Of a stretch of DNA of 64,000 bases, positions 1 to 7,786 are shown in pieces; positions within the stretch are counted from its first letter, which is position 1; every line of letters begins with the position of its first letter. Under the pieces are notes generated by a model. That model had not been told where the DNA came from. It saw only the letters and a program-made list of their open reading frames with translations, and did not search any database. The DNA comes from Streptomyces cupreus (GTDB lineage Bacteria; Actinomycetota; Actinomycetes; Streptomycetales; Streptomycetaceae), in the NCBI RefSeq assembly GCF_014257025.1, contig NZ_JACMSF010000034.1:34157-98156 (forward strand). The letters run 5' to 3'. A program made the translations under genes and the position numbers.

Positions 1-1
1 G

Positions 2-814
2 GCAGCGCGCGCGACCCTGCGCGAGGCCGGACTGGAGCCGGAGCAGGTCAGCGCTCTGATGGTGTCCAGCGCCACGGGACACACCATGCCCGGGCTCGAC
101 ATCATGCTCATGGAGCGGCTGGGAATCGCGCCTGGGGCCCGGCGCGTACCAGTGACCCAAATGGGCTGCGGCGGAGGGGCGTTCGCGATCTCGATGGCCG
201 CGGAGTTGGTGATGGCACGGCCGGAATCCAATGTGCTCGTGGTGTGTGCCGACGCCTTGAGTCACTACCTGCACGAGCGCGACAACGGCATGGACGGAAT
301 GATCTTCAAGGGGCTCGTCGGGGACGCGGCGGGTGCCTGTGTCGTCCGCGACCGGTCGACCGGTCGGCACATGGAGATCGTCAATTCCTGGAACTGCCTG
401 GAGGTGAGCGCTCGTGACGTCGTCGGTACCTACATGGACAACGAGGGTCTGCACATGTACAACTCCCCGGCGGTGACTGACGCGATCCGTGGACTCATGC
501 CTGGGCTGAAGGAGTGGCTGAAGAGCACCGCGCCCGCCGGCGAGGACGGCAAGCTGGAGTTCGCCGTCTCCCACACCGGGAGTCCCAGGGTCCTGGAGCG
601 CTTCGCCGAAGGCCTTGAGTGTTCGCCGGAGATCTTCGGTCCGGCCCGCGACTCCCTGCGCGACCTGGGGAATCTGGGCTCTGCCTCGCTGCTGGACACG
701 CTGGAGCGCACGTTCGCCAAACCGCCCGCGTCAGGGGCGCGCGGTGTCGTCTTCGGTGTCGGACCCGGGATCTTCCTGACCGCGATGCAGGCCATCTGGC
801 GGGATGACGTGTGA
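2..814 (+). CDS. Type III polyketide synthase (5' truncated)
   Basis: This is the C-terminal two thirds of a chalcone/stilbene-synthase-type homodimeric ketosynthase, which condenses malonyl-CoA extender units on an acyl-CoA starter in the cytoplasm. The frame is open from base 2 with family-like sequence (LREAGLEPEQVSALMVSSAT) before the first in-window ATG at 59, so the true start lies left of the window. The catalytic triad is visible: Cys in QMGCGGG (codon 167-169), His in VSHTGSP (572-574) and Asn in LGNLGSAS (671-673). The end matches the family (GVGPGIFLTAM). The gene stops just before a strong hairpin. The product (pyrone, resorcinol or naphthalene type) cannot be read from what remains. 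A TetR gene lies tail-to-tail on the other strand. The family call is secure. Confidence 0.9.
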   Translation, partial: AARATLREAGLEPEQVSALMVSSATGHTMPGLDIMLMERLGIAPGARRVPVTQMGCGGGAFAISMAAELVMARPESNVLVVCADALSHYLHERDNGMDGMIFKGLVGDAAGACVVRDRSTGRHMEIVNSWNCLEVSARDVVGTYMDNEGLHMYNSPAVTDAIRGLMPGLKEWLKSTAPAGEDGKLEFAVSHTGSPRVLERFAEGLECSPEIFGPARDSLRDLGNLGSASLLDTLERTFAKPPASGARGVVFGVGPGIFLTAMQAIWRDDV

Positions 815-836
815 CGTCCTGCGCGCCACATCCCAT

Positions 837-887
837 GCAACGGGCGGGCGGGACCAGGTCAATGGCCTGGTCCCGCCCGCCCGTTGC
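837..887. terminator. Bidirectional hairpin terminator, 22-bp perfect stem
   Basis: Bases 837-858 and 866-887 are perfect reverse complements (GCAACGGGCGGGCGGGACCA and so on) around a 7-base loop at 859-865. The hairpin lies between the convergent ends of the type III PKS (+) and the TetR gene (-). There is no U-tract, as is usual in Streptomyces, so it would work as an I-shaped terminator in both directions. Confidence 0.85.
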
Positions 888-926
888 GGTAGGTGGTCGT
901 CGGCTTCACGTGTGCCAGAAGGTGAG

Positions 927-1652
927 TCAGCTCTCGTGGGTCTCGTCGGTTTCGTCGGAATTGCGCGGTTCCAACGTGGCGGAGAGGCGCAGCTCCAGTG
1001 ACGGCATCACCCAGGCCATGAAGTCGTCGAAGTCCATGTCCGCCAGCGGCTGCATCTGGATGATGTAGCGAAGGATGGCCAGCCCGGCGAGATGGCCCGA
1101 GGCCAGGGCCGTCCGGATCTCGGCGTCCGGCTGCTCCTTGTAACCCGACGCGCTCGCCCAGGCCTTGGCGCTTGTCTCCAGACGGTGCTTGAGAACCCCC
1201 GAGGTGTCGCTGTCGGCGAGCCCCGCCCGGTAGATGGCCTTCATGGCGTAACGCGTCCTCTCGTTCTCCCAGAACGAGAAGTACGTCGTGGCGAGCCAGA
1301 CGGCCTGTGACGTGGAGGTGTCGGCCAGGGGCGCCTCGCCGACAACCGCCGAGACGCTGAGGCTTGAGTTGACCGCGGCGTCGAACACGCCTTCCTTGTT
1401 GTTGAAGAAGTGGTGCACCAGAGCAGGATCGACCTGGGCGTTCTCTGCGATGGAGCGGATCGTCGTACGGGCGTAACCGCGCTCGGCGAACAGATGCAGT
1501 GCCGCGTCGAGGATCTGTTCACGCGTGCCGCTGTCGCCCGGGCGGCGCCCGCTGCGGGCACGCTTCGGACGACTCCGGTGTGCGGCCGGGGTCGCGGACA
1601 GGTCGGGTCCTTCGGGGGTGGAAGCGGAACCGTCCGGGCGGCTGGGTTTCAT
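927..1652 (-). CDS. TetR/AcrR-family transcriptional regulator
   Basis: A 241-residue one-component repressor. A long, basic, Pro-rich N-terminal tail of about 40 residues precedes the HTH domain, roughly residues 44-90 (REQILDAALHLFAERGYART, then TTIRSIAENAQVDPALVHHF). The rest is an all-helical ligand/dimer domain. The start is ATG at 1652 and no clear Shine-Dalgarno is seen. A perfect 16-bp palindrome with a TAGGAT -10 box lies about 40-65 bp upstream, which suggests autorepression. The gene is tail-to-tail with the type III PKS and head-to-tail with a second TetR gene. The ligand and targets are unknown; control of the adjacent PKS is only inferred from position. Confidence 0.9.
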   Translation of the reverse strand: MKPSRPDGSASTPEGPDLSATPAAHRSRPKRARSGRRPGDSGTREQILDAALHLFAERGYARTTIRSIAENAQVDPALVHHFFNNKEGVFDAAVNSSLSVSAVVGEAPLADTSTSQAVWLATTYFSFWENERTRYAMKAIYRAGLADSDTSGVLKHRLETSAKAWASASGYKEQPDAEIRTALASGHLAGLAILRYIIQMQPLADMDFDDFMAWVMPSLELRLSATLEPRNSDETDETHES

Positions 1653-1693
1653 TGGATCACTGCACTCTGCATGGGAAATTTAGGAAGAAGTAA

Positions 1694-1718
1694 TTCACTG
1701 TACAGTGAAAATATCCTA
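1694..1718 (-). promoter_or_regulatory. TetR operator and -10 box upstream of the first TetR gene
   Basis: Bases 1694-1709 read TTCACTGTACAGTGAA, a perfect 16-bp palindrome. On the minus strand a TAGGAT -10 box (1713-1718) precedes it so that the expected start point, about 1706, falls inside the palindrome. This is the usual layout of an autorepressed TetR gene. No good -35 box is seen. Confidence 0.7.
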
Positions 1719-1782
1719 TCAGGCCGGGATGACGTGAGGCCATGGGCATACGGAGTCTTGGGTTCTTCCTTACGTTCCCTGT

Positions 1783-2358
1783 TCATCCTTCGTCCGCCGC
1801 CAACACCGTCCGCAGCGACGGCGTCACCAGATCGGCCAGCGCCGCCACCGGGAGATCGGCGATCGGCCGCAGCCGCAGGACGTACCGGGTGAACGCCACG
1901 CCCAGCAACTGTGCCGCGAGTATCCCGCTGCAGGCTGCCGCACGCTCCGCCCCGAGGGCGCCGCGCAGACTGCTGGTGAACTGCTCGTGCAGCATCTGCC
2001 GCAGATGCTCCGCCGCCCGCTCGTTGGTCGCCGCGCAGCGCAGCAGCAGCCGCATCGAGCCCTCGTCCAGGTCGTCCTCCCACGGCGCGAGGAAGTGCGT
2101 GATCAGCGCCTGCGGGAGCAGCTCCGCGGGCGTGCCCGTGAGGTCCGGCAGATGCAGGTCGACGTCGAGCGCCGCGTCGAAGAGCTGTCCCTTGCTGCCG
2201 AAGTAGCGCATGACCATGGACGGGTCGATGGAGGCCGTGGCCGCGATGGCCCTTATCGTCGACCGCTGGTACCCGTCGGCCGCGAAGTGCATCCGAGCCG
2301 CCCGCAGTATGGCCTCGCGGGTCCGCTGGGAACGCGCCGACATCAGCTGCTGTGCCAT
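1783..2358 (-). CDS. TetR-family regulator, end of the RiPP operon
   Basis: A 191-residue TetR regulator. The HTH occupies roughly residues 10-55 (TREAILRAARMHFAADGYQR, then STIRAIAATASIDPSMVMRY). The C-terminal domain is helical and Arg/Leu-rich. The open frame extends further upstream, but the upstream residues are low-complexity Pro/Arg. ATG 2358 has an AAAGG box 9 bases ahead, so it is taken as the start; ATG 2343 is the alternative. It lies 118 bp downstream of the FAD monooxygenase on the same strand and could be the cluster regulator, either co-transcribed or from its own promoter. The HTH closely resembles that of the TetR gene at 927-1652, so the two may be paralogues. Confidence 0.88.
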   Translation of the reverse strand: MAQQLMSARSQRTREAILRAARMHFAADGYQRSTIRAIAATASIDPSMVMRYFGSKGQLFDAALDVDLHLPDLTGTPAELLPQALITHFLAPWEDDLDEGSMRLLLRCAATNERAAEHLRQMLHEQFTSSLRGALGAERAAACSGILAAQLLGVAFTRYVLRLRPIADLPVAALADLVTPSLRTVLAADEG

Positions 2359-2476
2359 GGCGACGAGCCTTTCTGCGTCCTGTCCGTGCGAGCGCCCACG
2401 CGACGGCGGACCGCCGCGCGGGAAGCAGATCGAGGGGGTCGGCCGGGCTGTGGGGGAAGTCCACGGTTTCCTCTCG

Positions 2477-4102
2477 TCACGTGCGGTCGGCGGCGGCCGG
2501 CTCCGTGTCCGGAGCCTCGGCCGGTTTCTCCTGGGCGGGGCGGGCCGGGGCGCTGTCGGCGGCGGGGGCCGGCTGCCGTTGCGGGGTCGGGCCCTCGGTA
2601 CCGCACCAGCGGTGCAGGGCCTGCCGTACGCGCGCCTCGCGGCCCGTGGTCGACGACGTGCTGTCCACCCACGCAGCGTAGCCGTCCGGGCGGACCAACA
2701 CGGCGCTGAGTCCGGAGAGTCGGGGAACGTCGCCGTCGACCCGGACCGGGCAGACCCGGGAGCCCCAGGCCTCGGCGACCGCGGCGGCCCCACCGTCCTC
2801 ACGCAGGTCGAGCAGCAGGAACCGGCCGTCGCGCATCAGCTCGTACAGCCGTACCGGCGCTCCCTCCGCCTGCGCCACCGCCAGATCCGGCACCCGCTGC
2901 CCGGGGCGCAGCCGGGCGCCGCCGAGCACGGCCGGGCGGCCCCGGCCGGCGTAACCGGCCCGTAGTCCGGACAGCGTCTCGCCGGCGAACTTCTGGATCT
3001 TGCGACGCCCGAGGAGCCGGGTCAGCACCGCGCGGCGCAGCCCCGTCACCACCGGCGAGGGGTGGGTGGCCATCCGGGTGGCATGGTCAGTGGCCTTGAG
3101 GATCTTCTGCGCCTGCGGCCGGCGCTCGCTCTGATAGGTGTCGAGCAGACCGGCCGGCGCCCAGCCCTGGAGCGTGGCGGCCAGCTTCCAGCCGAGGTTG
3201 ACGGCGTCCTGGATACCGAGGTTCAGGCCCTGCCCGCCGAGCGGGGAGTGCAGATGCGCCGCGTCGCCCGCGAGCAGCACCCGGCCCGTCCGGTACTGGT
3301 CTGCGAGCCGCTGGTGGATCTTGAACCGGGCCATCCACCGCGGATCGTGCGGCTTCGGGTCAAAGCCGAGCACCTCCTTCAGCCGCTCGGCCAGTTCCTC
3401 AAGCGTCACCTCGTCCCGCGTCCACGGGTGGTCCCGGTGCCCCACCGCGATCCGGTGGAAACCGTCCCCGAAGGGGATCGACACCATCATCGCGCCGCCC
3501 CCGGTCAGGATCGTCACATCGTCCGGAGGCGGGGTCTCAAGGCGTACGTCCGCGAGGATCGGCGCGATGTCGTACGTACGGCCGCGGAAGGCGATGCCGG
3601 ACAGCTCGCGCACCGCGCTGTGCGCGCCGTCGCAGCCGACCACGTAGTCGGCGGTCTCCTCCCACTCGCCGGACTCGGTGCGCACCTGCAGCCGTACCCC
3701 TGTCGCGTCCTGCTCAAGGCCGAACAGCTCGGCCCCGCGCTGCACGATCACCCCGAGGTCGATCGCGCGCTGCTGGAGCGCCTCCTCGGTGCGGCTCTGC
3801 GGGACCACGTACAGCGCAGGGAAGGGGCTGTCGATCGCGGTGAAGTCGATCGACGCGCCCTGCGCCGGCAGCATCCGGCCGACCGGGCGGCCCACCGCGG
3901 TGAGCGCGTCGGCGTGGCCGCGCAGGTCCAGCACCTCCAGGGTCCTGCTGTACAGGGCCATGGCACGGGACTGCCCGGACACCTCCGTACGGCGCTCCAG
4001 AACGGTGCAGGAGACTCCGGCGGCGGCCAGCTCACAGGCCAGCGCCAGTCCGGTGGGTCCTGCTCCGACGATGATCACGGACTGCTCAGGGGTGGGTGCC
4101 AT
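2477..4102 (-). CDS. FAD-dependent aromatic-type monooxygenase
   Basis: A 541-residue group A flavoprotein monooxygenase (PheA/TfdB, PF01494 type) that uses NAD(P)H and O2. Visible signatures are the N-terminal Rossmann motif VGAGPTGLALACELAAAG, the DG motif GCDGAHSAVRE, and the GD motif GRVLLAGDAAHLHSP followed by GGQGLNLGIQDAVNLGWKL. A C-terminal thioredoxin-like region ends in a disordered Ala/Pro tail. ATG 4120 is also open, but AAGGAG at 4109-4114 sits 6 bases ahead of ATG 4102, which fixes the latter. The gene overlaps the MFS gene by 17 bp, so translation is coupled. It is the last catalytic gene of the radical-SAM operon. Oxidation of the modified peptide, or of a small molecule linked to it, is an inference. 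Such enzymes can also confer drug resistance. Confidence 0.9.
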   Translation of the reverse strand: MAPTPEQSVIIVGAGPTGLALACELAAAGVSCTVLERRTEVSGQSRAMALYSRTLEVLDLRGHADALTAVGRPVGRMLPAQGASIDFTAIDSPFPALYVVPQSRTEEALQQRAIDLGVIVQRGAELFGLEQDATGVRLQVRTESGEWEETADYVVGCDGAHSAVRELSGIAFRGRTYDIAPILADVRLETPPPDDVTILTGGGAMMVSIPFGDGFHRIAVGHRDHPWTRDEVTLEELAERLKEVLGFDPKPHDPRWMARFKIHQRLADQYRTGRVLLAGDAAHLHSPLGGQGLNLGIQDAVNLGWKLAATLQGWAPAGLLDTYQSERRPQAQKILKATDHATRMATHPSPVVTGLRRAVLTRLLGRRKIQKFAGETLSGLRAGYAGRGRPAVLGGARLRPGQRVPDLAVAQAEGAPVRLYELMRDGRFLLLDLREDGGAAAVAEAWGSRVCPVRVDGDVPRLSGLSAVLVRPDGYAAWVDSTSSTTGREARVRQALHRWCGTEGPTPQRQPAPAADSAPARPAQEKPAEAPDTEPAAADRT

Positions 4103-5357
4103 GGGACTCTCCTTGGACATCTGTCAGCGATACGGCCGGTGCGGGCTGCGCACCGGAAGCGGCGGTAGGCCGGCCGGCCCGCGCCGCCCAGGCACCGGAG
4201 CCGAGGGCCAGGGCACCGAGCAGCAGCCAGCCGACGGCCCCCCGTTGCACCACGAGGAACGTGACGACGAGCGGACCGTAGGTGTTGCGGGCGGCGTTGC
4301 CCAGGCTGAAGAAAGCCAGATACACCTGGCGGCGGTCCTCGGGCGCGAGGTCGTAGGAGATGGCCCAGGCGCCCGCCTGCTGGTGCATCTCCGCGAACGC
4401 CTGGAAGGCCACCGCGCCGAGCAGCACCGCGACCGCCCAGGCCGTGGGCAGTTCGCCGGTCGCGGCCAGCGCACAGCAGCCCGCGGCGAGCAGCAGACCG
4501 CTCAGCCGCAGCGCCCGGCCGCCGTCCTCGGCGCTCTCGATGCCGTGCGTCGCCCGCACCTGGAACAGCACGACCACGACCGTGTTGAGCACCAGCGTCC
4601 AGGCGATCACCGGCCGGGGCAGCTCGTCATGGGCCAGCACCCACAGCGGGATGCCGACCGTCAGCACCGTCACATGCAGGCTCACCACGGAGTTGAGGAC
4701 GGTCAGCCCGGTGAACCGCCGGTCCCGGAAGACCGCGAGGCGCCGCCGCCACGGCAGCGGCCGGCCCCCGCCGCCCCGGCCGGCCCGCAGCCGGGCCACC
4801 AGCGCGGCGGCGAGCACGAACGACAGCGCGTTGCCGTACACGACGGCCAGATACACCCCGTCGCTGTCCCACAGCAGTGCCCCGGCGGCCGCGAGACCGC
4901 CGAGCGAGAGCCCCAGGTTCTGCAGCGACCGGGCCATGCCCATCGCCCGCACTCGCTGCCCGGCGTCCACGGCCGCCCCGAACATCCCCTGCACCAGCGG
5001 CGAGGCGGCACGGTCGGCCACCGCCAGCAGGGACACGACGAGCAGGAAGGGCACGAACCCGGACGCGAACGGGTAACACGCCAGCAGCGCCGCCCGGGTC
5101 AGATGGGCGGCGATCAGCGTGGTGCGCGGACCGGCCCGGTCCGCCAGGATCCCGGTGGGCACCAGCAGCGCGAAGGACACCGCGCCCGCGACGGCCAGAC
5201 CGAGCCCCACCTCACTGCTGCCCAGGTCCAGATAGCGGGTGAGGAAGACGACGGAGACCGCCATGTAGAGCCCGCTGCCGAGGGCGTCCACGAACACGGC
5301 GGCCAGCAGCGCCAGCGCGCTGCGCGGCAACCGCTCCCGCTCGGCGGACTTCTTCAT
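4086..5357 (-). CDS. MFS transporter
   Basis: A 423-residue integral membrane protein with about 12 hydrophobic helices. The MFS loop signature GILADRAGPRTTLI follows helix 2. The start MKKSAERERLPRSALALLAA gives a basic cytoplasmic N-terminus, and the gene ends at TDVQGESHGTHP. Its 3' end overlaps the FAD monooxygenase start, and it begins 24 bp after the tautomerase-TrmO gene. Position in the operon suggests it exports the mature product or provides self-resistance. No ABC exporter or peptidase-containing exporter is present, so any leader removal must be done by another protein. Confidence 0.9.
   Translation of the reverse strand: MKKSAERERLPRSALALLAAVFVDALGSGLYMAVSVVFLTRYLDLGSSEVGLGLAVAGAVSFALLVPTGILADRAGPRTTLIAAHLTRAALLACYPFASGFVPFLLVVSLLAVADRAASPLVQGMFGAAVDAGQRVRAMGMARSLQNLGLSLGGLAAAGALLWDSDGVYLAVVYGNALSFVLAAALVARLRAGRGGGGRPLPWRRRLAVFRDRRFTGLTVLNSVVSLHVTVLTVGIPLWVLAHDELPRPVIAWTLVLNTVVVVLFQVRATHGIESAEDGGRALRLSGLLLAAGCCALAATGELPTAWAVAVLLGAVAFQAFAEMHQQAGAWAISYDLAPEDRRQVYLAFFSLGNAARNTYGPLVVTFLVVQRGAVGWLLLGALALGSGAWAARAGRPTAASGAQPAPAVSLTDVQGESHGTHP
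4109..4114 (-). promoter_or_regulatory. Ribosome binding site that fixes the monooxygenase start
   Basis: AAGGAG on the minus strand, 6 bases before ATG 4102. It lies inside the last codons of the MFS gene and inside the first codons of the longer monooxygenase reading, so the shorter start is the supported one. Confidence 0.75.
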
Positions 5358-5381
5358 GTCGGCTCCGTTCGGCGGAGAGGT

Positions 5382-6227
5382 TCAGTAGTAGTCCCGCATC
5401 AGGTCGTCGACCCAAGCGGGCTGTACGACGTCCTCGCGCGGCCCGAACTGGGTGAGATACGGCTTGATGTCGAGCACCGGGGTGCCGTCCACGGCGTCGA
5501 GGCCGCGCACATGGACGTCGAGCCCGTCCACCTTCAGCAGCTTGCAGCGCGAGACGCCGATGCGGTTGGGGCGGTTCTTCGCGCGCTGGGCGAAGATCCC
5601 GGCCCGCGGCCAGTCGGGGTTGCCCCGCGGATGCCGGGCCCCCGTGTGCACCTTCTCCGGCGCGACCCGGTGGAAGCGGAAGACGACCTCCAGGTGGGAG
5701 AAGGTGTCCAGACCGAGCAGCGCCTCGGCGGTGAACTGCTGGCCGTCCAGCCGGATCACCGAGGTGACATCGCCCCAGTAGTCGTCGGACAGGTCGCTGC
5801 GGTCGGTGTGCACGCGTCCGATCGGCACCAGGTCGGTGACGGCGCCCGGCCGTGGCTCCTCCAGGTGCGCGAACCACACCTCGTCGCGGACCAGTAACTC
5901 GCCTGCGACGGCCCGCTGCACGGTCAGGAAGATCTCGTCGGCCGGAACGTTCAGCAGCTGCGAGAGCCGCCCCTGGAGCAGCCGGAGCAGGGCGCCCACC
6001 TGGTCCTTGCTGTAGCTCTCCTTGCACACCACGAACCCGACCGGGGCCGGGGGAGTGTCCGGGGCGCGCCACTCGGGCCGGTGATAGGTGCCGGGCTCCA
6101 GACGCTGCCACCACACCCAGCAGTGACCGGCGGGCAGCCCCAGCAACTCCGTGACGCCGGCGGCGAGTTGTTCCAGGGCCGCCGGGCCCGGGCTCGCGTC
6201 CGGTGAGAACAGCCGGATGACGGGCAT
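5382..6227 (-). CDS. Tautomerase-like / TrmO-like methyltransferase fusion
   Basis: A 281-residue protein with two apparent parts. Residues 1-120 begin MPVIRLFSPD, so Pro would become the N-terminal residue as in 4-oxalocrotonate tautomerases. Two tautomerase-like units can be drawn, residues 2-48 and 63-119 (SKDQVGALLRLLQGRLSQLL, then VPADEIFLTVQ). Residues 134-265 match the UPF0066/TrmO fold, which in TrmO methylates tRNA t6A with SAM. It shows PIGRVHT, then AKNRPNRIGVSRCKLL and DGTPVLDIKPYL. The gene starts 1 base after the methyltransferase stop and is clearly in the operon. A tRNA role seems unlikely in this setting; action on the peptide or on a cofactor is inferred. The TrmO half is firm, the tautomerase half less so. 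Confidence 0.8.
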   Translation of the reverse strand: MPVIRLFSPDASPGPAALEQLAAGVTELLGLPAGHCWVWWQRLEPGTYHRPEWRAPDTPPAPVGFVVCKESYSKDQVGALLRLLQGRLSQLLNVPADEIFLTVQRAVAGELLVRDEVWFAHLEEPRPGAVTDLVPIGRVHTDRSDLSDDYWGDVTSVIRLDGQQFTAEALLGLDTFSHLEVVFRFHRVAPEKVHTGARHPRGNPDWPRAGIFAQRAKNRPNRIGVSRCKLLKVDGLDVHVRGLDAVDGTPVLDIKPYLTQFGPREDVVQPAWVDDLMRDYY

Positions 6228-6228
6228 G

Positions 6229-7026
6229 TCAGGACACCTCGCCCAGCGGCTTGACGCCGATCACCATGCAGGTGCGCACGGGGATGTAGAACTCCTCGCC
6301 GTCCTGGCGGATCCCGAGCGCCTCACGGTGTTCCGCCGGGGCCTCGGCGAGCCGCCGCCGGATCGCGGCCTCGGCCTCGGCGCCGGAGGAGGCGATCTCG
6401 CACCAGCGCTTGACCGGCACCCCGGTACGGCTCTCCGCCTGACGGCCGCGGGCGACCGGGACGTTGAGCCCCGCGCCCTGGAAGAAGCCGACCCATTCGT
6501 CGAGGGTGTAGCTGCGCTGATGGGTGGGGTCGTGCAGGATCTCCAACTCGTGGTTGAGCGCGTCGATCACGGGGTCCTCGTGCCCCTCCAGGTCGATCAC
6601 CGCGAGCCGCCCGCCCGGCCGCAGCAGCCGGGTCATCTCACCGACCGCCTTCGGCATGTCCTGGAAGTGGTGCGGGGCGAGCCGGGACACCACCAGGTCG
6701 AACGAGGCGTCGGGGAAGGGCAGTTCCTCGGCGACGGCCTGCGCGGTCTCCACCGTCACCTGCCGTTCCGCGGCGAGCCCCCGGAAGGACTCCAGCATCG
6801 ACGGTGCCGGGTCGACGCCCACCAGCCGGGCCGGGTACTCGTCGGCGAAGGACAGGGCCAGATGGCCCGCGCCACAGGCCACGTCACAGATCGCGCTGCC
6901 CGTCTGCGGCCCGAGTGTCTCGTGCAGCGCCTCCATCGTCGGACTCGACCGGTGCACCTCGCTGGTGGCGAAGTTGTCGGCGATCTTGTCGAACCGCCGG
7001 CTGGAGAGAGTCTCACTCGCGGGCAT
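6229..7026 (-). CDS. Class I SAM-dependent methyltransferase
   Basis: A 265-residue Rossmann-fold methyltransferase of the UbiE/Methyltransf_11 type. Motif I is ICDVACGAGHLAL (residues 47-59). The acidic residue after beta2 is in VGVDPAPSMLES, and post-motif residues are FDLVVSRLAPHHF. ATG 7026 has AAAGGGA at good spacing. The gene lies 39 bp after the hydrolase and 1 base before the tautomerase-TrmO gene. It is the probable O-, N- or carboxyl-methylating enzyme of the cluster. The precursor is rich in Glu, so carboxyl methylation is possible but not shown. The family call is sure; the substrate is unknown. Confidence 0.9.
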   Translation of the reverse strand: MPASETLSSRRFDKIADNFATSEVHRSSPTMEALHETLGPQTGSAICDVACGAGHLALSFADEYPARLVGVDPAPSMLESFRGLAAERQVTVETAQAVAEELPFPDASFDLVVSRLAPHHFQDMPKAVGEMTRLLRPGGRLAVIDLEGHEDPVIDALNHELEILHDPTHQRSYTLDEWVGFFQGAGLNVPVARGRQAESRTGVPVKRWCEIASSGAEAEAAIRRRLAEAPAEHREALGIRQDGEEFYIPVRTCMVIGVKPLGEVS

Positions 7027-7065
7027 GTCGTTCCCTTTCCTGTCGTGCTGTGAGCTGACGTGACG

Positions 7066-7782
7066 TCATGTGGTGACGCCCACCAAGGAGGTGAGCGCCG
7101 GCAGCGGATCACGGGCCGGGCCCGGGCCGCAGGGGTGCAGCGTGTGACCGAGTCCTTCGAGTACATGGACCCGGACCGCGGGTGAGTGGGTGCCGATGAG
7201 ATGGCGGGCCGACCAGTCGGCGTACATGGCCGGCTCGAACACCGCGGGCGGCAGCTTGTCGTCCGACTCGTCGGCGAGATAGCCGACCAGGTCGAAACCG
7301 CCGTAGACCATTTCGATCAGGGGGATGCGGGAGGTCAGGAAGGCGTCCGACTCCACCACCGTGCCGATCAGGACGACCCGGTCGGCGCGCGGCGGCGCCC
7401 CCGACTCCAGCAGCCGCAGCAGTGCCTGGCCGCCGAGCGAGAAGCCCACCAGCGACAGGGAACCGGTCATCACATGCCGGTAGCCGTCCAGCAGCCGCCC
7501 GAGCCGCTCGGCGCGGATGCGCTCGTCGTCGGCCGAGGCGGGGCAGTCGCGGTCGCGGGCGGGCATGTCGCACTGCAACACCTGGGCGCCCGACGCCACC
7601 AGACGGGCCGTCAGCCGGTCCAGGAGCTGGTCGTCGCGTCCCTCGCCGTCGAGGTGCGAGACGCTTCCCGGACCGGCGAGCAGCACCGTCGCGTTCGGCG
7701 GCCCGGCCGGGAACGACCGGCGGGCGCGGTAGGCCGTACCGTCCGGATCGCGGCGCCACTGGATGTGGCGGTGCACGCTCAC
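7066..7782 (-). CDS. Alpha/beta hydrolase
   Basis: A 238-residue alpha/beta-hydrolase. The nucleophile elbow is GFSLGG (SLVGFSLGGQALLRLLES), and a C-terminal His is in EGLGHTLHPCG. A longer reading starts at 7842, inside the radical-SAM gene. GTG 7782 is preferred because GGAGG at 7790-7794 lies 7 bases ahead, and the upstream stop codon (7787-7789) falls in that spacer. The gene is therefore translationally coupled to the HemN-like gene. In a RiPP operon with no recognisable protease it could remove the leader, cyclise the peptide or hydrolyse an ester, all by inference. Confidence 0.85.
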   Translation of the reverse strand: MSVHRHIQWRRDPDGTAYRARRSFPAGPPNATVLLAGPGSVSHLDGEGRDDQLLDRLTARLVASGAQVLQCDMPARDRDCPASADDERIRAERLGRLLDGYRHVMTGSLSLVGFSLGGQALLRLLESGAPPRADRVVLIGTVVESDAFLTSRIPLIEMVYGGFDLVGYLADESDDKLPPAVFEPAMYADWSARHLIGTHSPAVRVHVLEGLGHTLHPCGPGPARDPLPALTSLVGVTT

Positions 7783-7786
7783 GGTC

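Noticed and set aside
1783..2802. A 339-codon reading of the second TetR gene starting at 2802
   Set aside because: The first 148 codons are Pro/Arg-rich low complexity, lie antisense to nothing conserved and overlap the monooxygenase 3' end. ATG 2358 has a good ribosome site and begins the TetR fold.
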